DNA of 64,000 nucleotides from Polyodon spathula. Lineage: Eukaryota; Chordata; Actinopteri; Acipenseriformes; Polyodontidae. The notes below the pieces were generated by a model, which saw nothing but the letters and a program-made list of their open reading frames with translations, was not told where the DNA came from and did no database searches. Made by a program: the position numbers and the translations under genes. Positions 49,357 to 61,732 of the stretch are shown one piece after another. Location of the stretch: NCBI RefSeq assembly GCF_017654505.1, contig NC_054571.1:2443945-2507944 (forward strand). The letters are read 5' to 3'. The first letter of the stretch is position 1; each line of letters begins with the position of its first letter.

Positions 49357-51928
49357 ATGTCCACGTCCTGCTGTCCAGCAGCCGTGCCGAAACTGCCCTA
49401 CAGCCAGGAAATGCAGCTTGTAAATATTACAGACTACATGTCAGGGAAGCCACTGCGTAACACATGGGTCAGCATTGTGTGCCGAGGTGTGTTTGCTGTG
49501 CGCCCGTACTGTTCTCCTCAGAAAGCCCTCAGGAGTGAAGCAGGACCGGCTGACCTGGTTGAACTGCGCTTGTGTAAACTGTGGCCTGTGTTGACAATGC
49601 TGGCTTCAGCTGTTGCTAAGCAACCAAAACCACCAGCATTCCTTGACTTAGGGAGTGTGAAGAAACAGTGCTGGAGAACAATGACTGCTACTGTGAGTAC
49701 TCCTCTCTCCTGTAAAACGTATCGCTGTTTTAATATATCGTTCATCTAGAAAACACGTACAATTGATAGAAATGCACTTCTTCAAATACGACAGTGATAA
49801 CAGTTATAAATAATACTTCACTTCTGAAGAATATAAACAACTAGCAGTTGTGCATTAGCAGTTCTAGTTGCACTTTGTTTTAAGGGACTCTGTATTCATT
49901 TAACTATTAATGGCTACTAATGCTCATTTTATATTAATAGTTAGTCAATGTATGCTATTTGTAAACTAATAAAGAAAGTCTGTTAAAATAAAAATCTGAT
50001 TTGCATAACATCGCTACAGTAGTACACATGCTTAGCTTCACGTTCTCAGGATTGAGGTGTGTCGTCCCCCCCCCCCCCCCCCCCAGGCGTTTATGAGATG
50101 GCAGATTCCGGAACGGTACCTGAAGCTTCCAGAACTCGCTGCTGGTAAGAAACGTGTTCTACTGACAGAATTCTGTGGCATAGTTACAAACAGCACTTGA
50201 ATATAAACTACATGTGAAGGGAATGACTATTAGAATCCAGACTGTCCACTTTTGAGCATCTCCATGGCAAGGCGACTCTCCTCAATAATGAAACGTGTGT
50301 GAGAGAGGAGAGAGGTTTCACAGGACTGTTGTCATCAATATGTCTGTATAACTTTTCAATTTGATTGCAGCTTCGCAGGTACCGCCCCCTTCCTCCTGTG
50401 GTTCTAGAGCCCCTCCTACAACAGCACAAGCTCCTCCCACTGGCCTTGATGGAATTCTATCTCCTCCTCTATCAGTGCAGGCCCCTCCCCTTCCTCCAGT
50501 GCAGAGCACAGTAAGTGGTTTAATGAACATTGTCTGGACTGAATGTGAATGGGACTCCTATTGAAATAACAGAATCCAGAACACCTCACAATAGTATGGG
50601 AAGTAAAGTTAAGATTAAGATTACCTTTCTCCCCAGAATGGACTATTCCCAGCCATCCATGAGAGCCAACGAGGGCCAAAGACTGTACCATCCACAGTAC
50701 AGAGAGGGGGGCTGACCGGACTTCATAAAGACAGTCGCTCTGCTTCTAAGGATGGAGGAAGTCTGGTCAAACCAGGAACAGCTGTAGATACAGCGCCCTC
50801 TGTGGCTGATAAAGAGAACAGAAGAGGGGCCGAGGGCTCACAGCAGAATCTGACGGAGTGGCTATGGGGGGCTACAGGAGAAGGTCAGTGTGTGTGCGTG
50901 TGTGTGTGTGCACAGCTATAGCCAAAAATTTTGTATCACCTAGAATTTTAGGATTGAGATATCATTTAAAAAATACATGAACATACTTTAGCTCTTTTAT
51001 TTAACATCATGCAATCAAAGAAACTACAAAATGATATCGTAAATATCTACTGGAAACCATAGTAGCACAACATTTCATGTTACATTTCAAAATATCTCAT
51101 TTTTCAATTTGTCAGTTTTAAGTATATGGAAAACTACAAAGCGGTGTGTAATTCAATATTCCAACATTATTCAGCAGGTTTCATTCGACTTCATGAAGCA
51201 GAATGAGTTCATTCTAGAGGGTGATGCTTATCACTTGGCCCTAGCAGTAGACACATTTGTAGAAAATGTACCACAAAGACTTGCCAGCTAACCTGGGGAA
51301 CCTGAGCTAGGGCAGCACGCTAATCAGGGTCTGTGAAGCAAGCCACTATCAGAAGAACTGTCTCCTCAGATCACAGAGCTGCCATGGAGGACGGACAGAC
51401 AGATGGGCGTTTGAAGGACAGACAGACTGCAGGCAGAGGGGTGCACTGGGGGCCGCAGTGAGTTGGACAGGTTCTCGTGATCTGGGTTCACCTTACCTGA
51501 ATATTGTTCCCCTGGTTGATATTTTGATGTTATTTAGACTTTCACTATTATATTCTGTTTTCTAGCCCTGCCTCAGGACTATGTTTTAACCAACAGTTAA
51601 TTCAAAATGCAGTGATCTTGACAGCTTGCATTAGTAAGATATTCAAGATGGAGTTCCAGATTCGGAAGTGAACCGTTTCTCTCCACCCCCTCTCAGATCC
51701 CCCGGCTCTGTCCAGAGGCTGCTCCCGGACCCTCTGAAGAGTGCGGCCCCCTGGTTCTCCCACCTGCGACTACTGACCCCCAACACCAGAGCCCAGCGCC
51801 ACCTTTACCAGACCTGGCACAGCCTGCCTGAGCGGCACTGCGGAGACCCAGGGAACCAGGGCTCCATGTTCACTGTGCTGCACCGGAGCCAGGCTGCCAG
51901 CTTCACCATCCACCCCGAGTGGGTCTAG
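49357..51928 (+). CDS. Unrecognised six-exon protein gene, 366 aa
   Basis: I do not recognise this gene. Six exons fit together with consistent phases and good splice sites: 49357-49692, 50087-50144, 50371-50510, 50637-50883, 51370-51457 and 51697-51928. The product begins MSTSCCPAAVPKLPYSQEMQ. It contains a proline-rich middle (about residues 132-178, with APPTTAQAPP and PPLPPVQST) and a charged stretch (VADKENRRGAEG). It ends with a compact, protein-like module (PWFSHLRLLTPNTRAQRHLY ... SFTIHPEWV). Other phases of exons 2, 3 and 6 hit stops quickly, which supports the chosen frame. No signal peptide or membrane segment is evident. It lies on the opposite strand between nxnl1 and colgalt1. 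An AATAAA is at 52,377-52,382. A minisatellite begins at the stop codon. Exon 1 is the least certain part. Confidence 0.6.
50912..51255 (-). mobile_element. MITE copy C, nearly complete, opposite orientation
   Basis: Starts CAGCTATAGCCAAAAATTTT then GTATCACC and ends GGTGATGCTTATCACTTGGC then CCTAGCAGTAG, with inverted termini. It lies in an intron of the unknown gene between exons 50637-50883 and 51370-51457. Confidence 0.75.
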
Positions 51929-52157
51929 CACCCAGACAGCCTCACCATCCACCCGAGTGGGTATAGCACCCCGACAGCCTCACCATCCACCCGAGTGGGT
52001 ATAGCACCCCGACAGCCTCACCATCCACCCCGAGTGGGTATAGCACCCCGACAGCCTCACCATCCACCCCGAGTGGGTATAGCACCCCGACAGCCTCACC
52101 ATCCACCCCGAGTGGGTCTAGCACCCAGACAGCCTCACCATCCACCCCGAGTGGGTA
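51898..52157. repeat. Minisatellite (39-40 bp, about six copies) spanning the stop codon of the unknown gene
   Basis: The genuine end reads TTCACCATCCACCCCGAGTG then GGTCTAG. The copies read CTCACCATCCACCCCGAGTG then GGTATAGCACCCCGACAGC. Each unit therefore repeats the last codons and the stop in the 3' untranslated region. Confidence 0.93.
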
Positions 52158-52285
52158 TAGCACTTTTCCATTTTGTCATTTTTCTGTTAAGTACATGGAA
52201 AACTACAAAGCAGCGTGCAATTCAAGATGTTAACGTCACATTATTCAGCAGGTTTCATTCGACTTTGTGAAGCAGCATTTGTTCG
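52158..52285 (-). mobile_element. MITE fragment D, abutting the stop-codon array
   Basis: Shares AAGTACATGGAAAACTACAA, CATTATTCAGCAGGTTTCAT and TCGACTTTGTGAAGCAG with copy C. The other end is missing where the minisatellite begins. Confidence 0.6.
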
Positions 52286-52376
52286 CATTTGCACCCTCCC
52301 ATCTGTCCACTAGGCTAATTGTGCGATTGCTTTAAGTGATGGATCACTTGAGTGGTCTTTGAATACCGGTATCAAC

Positions 52377-52382
52377 AATAAA
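52377..52382 (+). terminator. Candidate poly(A) signal of the unknown plus-strand gene
   Basis: An AATAAA hexamer about 450 bases after the stop codon at 51,928, beyond the stop-codon array and a MITE fragment. Its position suits a 3' end, but other hexamers could be used. Confidence 0.4.
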
Positions 52383-52804
52383 CACAAATTACAACCAGCT
52401 CATTTCTCAGACATTTTATTCTTCGGTATAAAGGCACATTAAATTAAAAATGTCATGCATCTCGCATTTTGTACACAAGGTGGCGCTACACACCAAGCAT
52501 CTCAGTATTAACAGGCTTCCTACTTCTGTATTTACAACATGCTGTTAAATCAGTAGCTCAGGACTGGGCAAAAAAAAAAAAAAAAAAAAGATGATTGTGT
52601 GGCCAAAGTCACCTCCCCTTTAACAAATCTTCCTGCATTGATTATGTAAATACATTGAAGAGCTAGAGCCCCAAGCCTAATTCCAGGCTCGATCTCCTGT
52701 AATCTCTCTAGTGTCAGTTAAGAAGTTCAAAACAGACCTAACAAGCTGATTGGGTTAGTTATACTTCTTCTAATTATACTAAACAGGACAGGTTTCTTTA
52801 AGAG

Positions 52805-52985
52805 GCGGACTCCTTGAGGGATACAGCAAGGAGCAGGAGCAGCTCCAGCACACTAATTCCTTGAGGGATACAGCAAGGAGCAGGAGCAGCTCCAGCACAC
52901 TAATTCCTTGAGGGATACAGCAAGGAGCAGGAGCAGCTCCAGCACACTAATTCCTTGAGGGATACAGCAAGGAGCAGGAGCAGTA
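52805..52985. repeat. 48-bp repeat, four copies
   Basis: TTCCTTGAGGGATACAGCAA followed by GGAGCAGGAGCAGCTCCAGC. Unrelated to the 48-bp array at 1.5-5.2 kb. Confidence 0.93.
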
Positions 52986-52999
52986 CGACACCAAGGGTT

Positions 53000-54150
53000 G
53001 TGATGTATTGTTTTCTACAGGCTTCCAGTTATTCTGCAGCACAAAACAAATAAATCACCCAATCACATGGACTAATAGTACCATAGTTTACCAGTAGAGG
53101 TCACCAGAACCAAAAAAAAAAAACAGTGACAAAATATTTTTCACTTTTTGCTGATTTAAAAAAAAAAAAAAAAGGAATGCAAAACTCCACAAACAGAAGA
53201 CAGAAGAACAAAAGTGCTCCCTTTATACCGCGGGATCGCTTGCAAGGCAGCGTGGTCCTGGCCCCCCATTTGCCACTTCGTGAGATTACAACAGCTCTTT
53301 AAACACAAACAGCAAGGCAGAGAGTGGACAGGATCCCGTTCCACAAAACAGGACAGACGTGCTCTACACAATTCAGACTGTCAGTCTGTGCTTGAGAGAG
53401 GCAGGCAGGCAGGCAGGGCGTGTTCAGGATGGAGACGCATTCTTTCTCTCTCTCTCTCTGTCGCTTGCAGAGGGAAGCTGCCATGGCACCAGACCGTAGC
53501 ATGTTTCATTAACAGTGAATTCACAAAACAAAATAGAAAAGGATCGGAATTATCCTCCAAACGACAGCTTGCTTTAATAACTCAGCCCACACCCTCAGCA
53601 TTGCTCTGTCACCGTCAATCTGGACTCGAGGAATAGGGGAGAGCGAGAGTCTACTAGAAAGAAGCTGATGCCATCTGTGACAAAGGTGACCTTCGGGTTG
53701 CACTAAAGGGCTGCTTCACATCACCTCTGCCCTCCCAATATTGAATTCCTCTCCTGTTTAATATCCTTCTGTCTGTTCTGTATCTTCCTCTACAGCTGTT
53801 TAGATTGTGAAGAGCCAGGCTTAGAAACCACAAGCCCTGCCTCTTAAAGCTGAGAGCGAGGTGGTTTTAAAAATGACTAGGGAGTGTGTAACTGTTAATA
53901 AATGAACTATACAAAAATCCCATTGAGAGAGAGGACAAAGGTGACTGCTGCACACCACTAGGGTTTTTTAAGCCACCGCACTCTTTTAGGAGTCTTTTCA
54001 GAAGCAGACCCTTAAATAAATTAGCGTGCCTGGTCAATTCTGATCTAAGCAGAAACAATAAAGAACGGGAACCAATAAGACATCAAAGGAGTAAGAAATC
54101 AAACAGCAGGAAAATGCAGATGATTTAAAATTTACAGGACTGAAAAAGTA
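53000..54150. other. Region beyond colgalt1, no separate gene
   Basis: Follows the colgalt1 stop and the 42-bp array on that strand and may hold 3' untranslated sequence. A-runs near 53,109 and 53,157. Open frames lack domains. Confidence 0.4.
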
Positions 54151-54154
54151 ACAG

Positions 54155-54748
54155 TGGGTGGAGCTGTCTGGTCAGAGCGATGATGTCAGCCTGGTCTGTG
54201 TGGAGCTGTCCGGTCAGAGCGATGATGTCAGCCTGGTCTGTGTGGAGCTGTCCGGTCAGAGCGATGATGTCAGCCTGGTCTGTGTGGAGCTGTCCGGTCA
54301 GAGCGATGATGTCAGCCTGGTCTGTGTGGAGCTGTCCGGAGAGCGATGATGTCAGCCTGGTCTGTGTCTGTCCGGTGATGATGTCAGCCTGGTCCTGTCC
54401 GGTCAGAGCGATGATGTCAGCCTGGTCTGTGTGGAGCTGTCCGGTCAGAGCGATGATGTCAGCCTGGTCTGTGTGGAGCTGTCCGGTCAGAGCGATGATG
54501 TCAGCCTGGTCTGTGTGGAGCTGTCCGGTCAGAGCGATGATGTCAGCCTGGTCTGTGTGGAGCTGTCCGGTCAGAGCGATGATGTCAGCCTGGTCTGTGT
54601 GGAGCTGTCCGGTCAGAGCGATGATGTCAGCCTGGTCTGTGTGGAGCTGTCCGGTCAGAGCGATGATGTCAGCCTGGTCTGTGTGGAGCTGTCCAGTCAG
54701 AGCGATGATGTCAGCCTGGTCTTTGTGGAGCTGTCTGGTCAGCCTGGC
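54155..54748. repeat. 42-bp minisatellite just after the colgalt1 stop codon, about 13 copies
   Basis: The unit contains GTCAGAGCGATGATGTCAGC and CTGGTCTGTGTGGAGCTGTC. It starts about 15 bases past the stop on the colgalt1 strand, so it lies in the 3' untranslated region. It is open on the plus strand because 42 is a multiple of three. Confidence 0.95.
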
Positions 54749-54759
54749 CTGGGTGATGG

Positions 54760-57700
54760 TCAGAGCTCGTCCCGGGCCGTGCTGTCCAGCGGAGACTGAA
54801 GCACGTCCGAGTTCTGGGCCTCGCTGCTCAGCTCCGCCTGCTCGTGTGTTTTCTGAGATCTCCGGCGGTCCCAGTCGGTCCGCTGCCCCTCGTTGTCCCA
54901 GATGGTGGAGGTCTCCGTGTCGCTGATGTAGCCAGCGTCGCCTGTGTAGTGAGTGGGGAAGACCAGCAGGGGCTCCGCGGAGAACGCCAGCAGATCCCTT
55001 GGCTCAAAGTGCTTCATGTAGTCGGCCCTGTGGTGCAGAGGAGAGGAAGGGGCGAGAGATTAGCAACTGGCTGTGTTCAGGCACCCTGCCGGATCAGTCC
55101 GGTCCAGTCTCCCTGGTCCCTGCACTGGGGTTAGTATCAGTCCAGTTCCCTGGCTCCCTGGTCCCTGCACTGGGGTTAGTATCAGTCCAGTCTCCCTGGC
55201 TCCCTGGTCCCTGCACTGGGGTTAGTATCAGTCCAGTCTCCCTTGACCCTGCACTGGGGTTAGTATCAGTCCAGTCTCCCTGGCTCCCTGCACTGGGTTA
55301 GTATCAGTCCAGTCTCCCTGGCTCCCTGGTCCCTGCACTGGGGTTAGTATCAGTCCAGTCTCCCTGGCTCCCTGGTCCCTGCACTGGGGTTAGTATCAGT
55401 CCAGTCTCCCTGGCTCCCTGCACTGGGTTAGTATCAGTCCAGTCTCCCTGGCTCCCTGGTCCCTGCACTGGGGTTAGTATCAGTCCAGTCTCCCTGGCTC
55501 CCTGGTCCCTGCACTGGGGTTAGTATCAGTCCAGTCTCCCTGGCTCCCTGCACTGGGTTAGTATCAGTCCAGTCTCCCTGGCTCCCTGGTCCCTGCACTG
55601 GGGTTAGTATCAGTCCAGTCTCCCTGGCTCCCTGCAGTGGGTTAGTATCAGTCCAGTCTCCCTGGCTGGTCCCTGCACTCAGTCCAGTCTCCCTGGCTCC
55701 CTGGTCCCTGCAGTGGGGTTAGTGTCAGTCCAGTCTCCCTGGTACCTACACTGGGTGCTTGTTGTACATGACTGGCAGGAACTCGTCGACAGGCAGCATC
55801 TTGGCGAGTGGCTGAGCGTCGAGCAGCTTGCGCGCCCCCTGCAGAGAGATGGCGTAGGCCAGCGTCCAATAGGAGTAGTCCGCCTCCACCAGATTGTGCA
55901 CGTTAGGCACCGCCCTCTCTGGGTGTTCCACCTGCATCCTCTTGCGACCGATGTAACTGGAGGGGGGGGGAGAGGGGAGGGGGGGGGGGGCATCAATACC
56001 AGCATTGGGACCTGGGGGCAGATCCTTTGCATTGTCCAAACTATTTAAAACTGTAAGAACAATTTCTGTCAATACAGAGTGTGCACTGATGTCTATAATG
56101 GAAGTCAGTGTATGTGTGAAGTCTAATGATTAACAGTGTAAACTCAGAACTGTTTCCACATGTATGATAAGTGACTTGCATTCAATGCTGCAGCTGTAAA
56201 TACAACATCAGAGCTAGACTGAGTGTAAGAAAGCACAGCCAATGTGACATAAGTGTAGGGAGCTTCCAAACCTCCTCAGCACGTTCAATGGCAGCTCACG
56301 CCAGGTTTTAAGCAGGCTTCTCTTTACCACCACTTTCAGCTGCATCAAGATGTTCTAATATACATTTTCCAGCTCAGTAAAATCCTTTCGTAAAGCCCGG
56401 GTTAAACTGCAGCGAGAGTTCCCATGTTTCCGTGGAGACGGTGTTACTCACATGAGGTCCCAGTCCAGCCCCTGGGTCTGGATCTCATGCATGAGGTTCT
56501 GCAGCCTCCTCTTGAAGAACACCTCGAACCGAAGGTCATCTTCAAACACCAACATCTTCAAACACCAACGATGTCTCCAGACCGCGCTCCACAATCTACA
56601 AGCACAGAGCTCAGGGTTAGCACAGGACAGACCGGGCTCCACAATCTACAAGCACAGAGCTCAGGGTTAGCACAGGACAGACCGGGCTCCACAATCTACA
56701 AGCACAGAGCTCAGGGTTAGCACAGGACAGACCGCGCTCCACAATCTACAAGCACAGAGCTCAGGGTTAGCACAGGACAGACCGGGCTCCACAATCTACA
56801 AGCACAGAGCTCAGGGTTAGCACAGGACAGACCGGGCTCCACAATCTACAAGCACAGAGCTCAGGGTCAGTGCAGGACAGTGTTCATGCATGTTCACACG
56901 TTCTTTGACTAAGATTAGTAATCAAAGGCTTTTAAAGGCCCTCCTACTCCTGGGCCTCGCCTGAGCGCCTCACCTCCTTCCAGATGTTGTAGTGGGAGAG
57001 GAAGCAGCCGAGCTCCCCCTTCGTGAGTGGGCGCCCGTGGTAAGGGTCTTGGTAACCTGGCAGCATAGTAATGCCCATGGCTTCGATCTCACTGACATTG
57101 AGAGCTCTGGAGAGAGAGACAGAGATAAAGACAGAGGGAGAGAGAGAGAGAGACACACACACACAATCACTATACAATTACTGCGGAAAATACAAGATTT
57201 ATAGCTTGAAATGCAACCAAAAAAACCCTAGACAAGGATACAGCGGGCTCCATTCTCAAAGCTTGTTAGTGTGCAGTGCAGTGAGGAGAAGCAGTCTGGT
57301 TCAGCCTGCCTACGCTGTGGAAGCTCCAGAGCTAACTCTCCCTGTGGAGTCTGCAGTGAAGCCTGGCGACTCGGCACAGCACAGCGTTTCAAAAGGTGAA
57401 ATAAACACTCACTTCCCGTCCACAGCAGCGATGACCTTGCAGGAGATCTCCTGCTCATGCAGAGTGTGCAGCATCCTCTCTCTACGGTCTTTACGCCTCT
57501 TGAGATTAATCAGGAAGACCTGGGGAAACAAGCACACACACCCCCTCCCTCAGAAACCCTTCAGCAGCGCTGAATAAGCACCGAGCTCCGGCGCCCAGAG
57601 AGCAGATAAACAACCTGAAACACGACCCCGTCCGAGTCACGCACTGTCGAATCAGGACAAGAAAAGCAACCGGAACGATTTGCAGATAGGTGCATTGCTG

Positions 57701-60700
57701 GGAAACATTCTCTGTCTAAAAGGGATGGTCTTTAACATAACGTTCCATCGCTATGGAAACAGAGAATAATGAAACGAAAGAACACATTCCGTGCTACAAT
57801 CCTGCATCTCATTCTGAGCAGGCGAGCGTTCGAGCGCCTCTCTCAGGCCCCTCTTACCTCGTCGAAGCCCATCTTGTCGGGGTGTTTGGGGGGCACCGGG
57901 AGGAAGCGGGAGGGCTCCACTGGCAGGTGGTTTACTGCAGAGAGAGGGAGAAACCAGCTGGGTGTTCGATGAAAGCTGTGGTTTTTAATATTTCTCTAAT
58001 TGTATATGCTGCAGTGCTTGGTCTGTGTATTCCCTCCAATGTAAAGGCATGCTGGTGGGGAGGCTCTGATAAACACACCCTCCTCATGGGGGTATGCTGT
58101 GTGGAGATGCTGCTGTTTTTGTCCTCTTCTGTTGTAATCTCTTAGTGATGCATCTTATAAGCAGCCACAGTACATACCATGAACAGGCGTCTTGGGCTTG
58201 TAAAATTCTTTATCTGCAATATAAATTCAGGGTTAAACGGTCTCCGTTTGGATTAGGGTTTATGGCCTCAAAGAGAAACAGCGGCCGCTGCTTCAGTTAA
58301 AATCAACAGTAGAGATGAGTCTTATTTCAACAGGGGGGAGAGCTGCGAAGGGCAGGGTCCTCTCTCTAATGGGACGCTGCAAGGGGGTATATTTGTAGAA
58401 ATGAACGTGTCAAACCTGCACCTTCGATTAATAGCGAACAAGGGGTCCTTCAAAAGAACCAATGCTTTTCTACAGCCCTTTCCTGCGAAACCTGGCGAGG
58501 CAACCTGGCTTCAACATCCGTTCTGTGCTTGAGCCTCAGAGTTATTCTTCATGGACTGCACACAGCTCCCTCACACACTTCCAGACACAGATCTCAGCTC
58601 AGTGACGACGTCTCCCTCCCACAGACACCACGTGAAGACCAGGTTACCCAGCCGGGCTTCAAACACAACGTAACAAAAACAGAGGCCGTGCAGTCTCACC
58701 GGTCACCTCCAGCAGCGTGTGCATGAAGCTGTCGCTCTCGTCCAGCAGGCTGCTGTGAGCGCGCAGGGGCACCGGAAAGTAGCCGTAGAGCTCCCTGTTG
58801 CAGATGAACATCTGGACATCTGCAAGACACAGAACAGCCTGAGTGGGGAAATAACATCACAAGGACTCCACTGCTAGGGAAGAACAGGCTTAGCAAGGTA
58901 ACTGCTGGCATCTGTTAATCTGAGTCACCCAGGACTGGGGTCTCACGCCACAGCAAGCTGGTCCTTACACCCAGGACTGGGGTCTCACGCCACAGCAAGC
59001 TGGTCCTTACACCCAGGACTGGGGTCTCATGCCACGGCAAGCTGGTCCTTACACCCAGGACTGGGGTCTCAAGTCCCAGGTCTCCGCCGCGCTGCTCACC
59101 GGCCATGCGTGCAGAGAATGCGAAGACGATGATGTCATCGAAGGCCCAGGTGTAGTCGGGGTGGGGGGGGTGGAATGCCAGCTCCTGGGACGCCTCCTTG
59201 CGCAGGTCGATGAGGAAGGTGGAGTGCACCATGGGAACAGCGAAGCAGCCCCTCCGCTCCCTCTTTCGAATGGGCATGTAGGCTGGAGTGCGCCTGTAGT
59301 AACCCTGAGAGGAGTAGAAATCCAATTCAATCCAATACTAAGAGGGATGGGAATATTAAACAATACAACAGAGCCCTGAGAGGAGTTGGAATATTCTACA
59401 ATACAATAGAAACAGATCTTTATATAGTGCCCATCACACCCCGAACGTGCCCCCCCCCCCAGCATACCTGCGCTGTCATGCCGCACCAGAAGTTGGAGTA
59501 CGCTGCGCGGGACTCCAGCATGGGAGCCACCACCGTCTTGTTCTCAGAGATGAGCTTCCACAGAGTGTCCCGGTTAGTGAGCAGATTGTCACAGTCCACA
59601 AACTGAAACACACACGCAGGGAGAGGGGTGAGCGCGGACTACACTGAAACACACACGCAGGGAGAGGGGTGAGCGCAGTCCACACACTGAAACACACACG
59701 CAGGGAGAGGGGCGAGCGCGGACTACACTGAAACACACACGCAGGGAGAGGGGCGAGCGCAGTCTACACACTGAAACACACACGCAGGGAGAGGGGTGAG
59801 CGCAGTCTACACACTGAAACACACACGCAGGGAGAGGGGTGAGCGCGGACTACACTGAAACACACACGCAGGGAGAGGGGCGAGCGCAGTCTACACACTG
59901 AAACACACACGCAGGGAGAGGGGTGAGCGCAGTCTACACACTGAAACACACACGCAGGGAGAGGGGTGAGCGCAGTCTACACACTGAAACACACACGCAG
60001 GGAGAGGGGTGAGCGCAGTCTACACACTGAAACACACACGCAGGGAGAGGGGTGAGCGCAGTCTACACACTGAAACACTGAAACACACACGCAGGGAGAG
60101 GGGTGAGCGCAGACTACACTGAAACACACACGCAGGGAGAGGGGCGAGCGCAGTCTACACACTGAAACACACACGCAGGGAGAGGGGTGAGCGCGGTCTA
60201 CACTGAAACACACACGCAGGGAGAGGGGTGAGCGCAGTCTACACACTGAAACACACACGCAGGGAGAGGGGCGAGCGCAGTCTACACACTGAAACACACA
60301 CGCAGGGAGAGGGGTGAGCGCGGACTACACTGAAACACACACGCAGGGAGAGGGGCGAGCGCAGTCTACACACTGAAACACACACGCAGGGAGAGGGGTG
60401 AGCGCGGACTACACTGAAACACACACGCAGGGAGAGGGGTGAGCGCAGTCCACACACTGAAACACACACGCAGGGAGAGGGGCGAGCGCAGTCTACACAC
60501 TGAAACACACACGCAGGGAGAGGGGCGAGCGCAGTCTACACACTGAAACACACACGCAGGGAGAGGGGCGAGCGCAGTCTACACACTGAAACACACACGC
60601 AGGGAGAGGGGCGAGCGCAGTCTACACACTGAAACACACACGCAGGGAGAGGGGCGAGCGCAGTCTACACACTGAAACACACACGCAGGGAGAGGGGCGA

Positions 60701-61689
60701 GCGCAGTCTACACTGAAACACACACGCAGGGAGAGGGGCGAGCGCAGTCCACACACTGAAACACACACGCAGGGAGAGGGGCGAGCGCAGTCCACACACT
60801 GAAACACACACGCAGGGAGAGGGGCGAGCGCAGTCTACACACTGAAACACACACGCAGGGAGAGGGGCGAGCGCAGTCCACACACTGAAACACACACGCA
60901 GGGAGAGGGGCGAGCGCAGTCCACACACTGAAACACACACACACGAACAAGAGCTGCTGAATAATGTTGCACTAACATATTGAATTACATGTCGTTTGGT
61001 AGTTTCCCATATAATACTTAACGACAAATGTGACATTTCGAAATCTAACTGTACTACTATTATGGCTGCCAGTACAGACTGCTGCAATATCACGTTGTAG
61101 TTTCTTTGATTACATGATGTGAAATAAAAGATCTAAGTTATGTTCATATTTTTGTTTTTGTTAAATTATGTCTCTAAAACTGTACGCGATGCTAAACTTT
61201 TTGCCAGAGCTGTAGGTTCAGACCCCCACTCAGAGACACAATCGCATGAACACCCCACTTCAGGAGCAGCGATCAGGGCTAACAAGTCAGGCTCTGAAAC
61301 TACTTCCATTCCTCAATCCATCGTTAGGATAACACTCCCACAGGCGGGGGCGCGGAGTCCAGACGTGTTGAGTTTACAGCCTATTAAATATTCAACCAGT
61401 CAATACCCCCCAAGCAAGGAATGCCTTTAACAAATCCGCTCCACAGACCAGCAGGAAGATCCCATTTAGATCGGAGAGCAAGCTGCTTCAGCAGGGTTTT
61501 TAGTTTGTTTTACATTGCATGTTGTTTGCAATGATGTCAGGGTTCTGCTTCCCCTATAAAGCGGGTTTTTGTCAATTCTCCAAATCTGCCTTCACTGGGG
61601 TTTGCATTGCGCTTGGTCCTAAGTGCCGGGGCTGAAGGGGTTGATTAGACCGTGTGACCGTTTGAACTCTTCCAGCCCCTCAAGCTGCC

Positions 61690-61732
<43 letters not shown>

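Noticed and set aside
54180..54926. Plus-strand frame of 248 aa
   Set aside because: A 42-bp array running into the antisense of the last colgalt1 exon.
1457..60948. CRISPR-like spacing of repeats
   Set aside because: Units are contiguous with no unique spacers, and the genome is clearly vertebrate.
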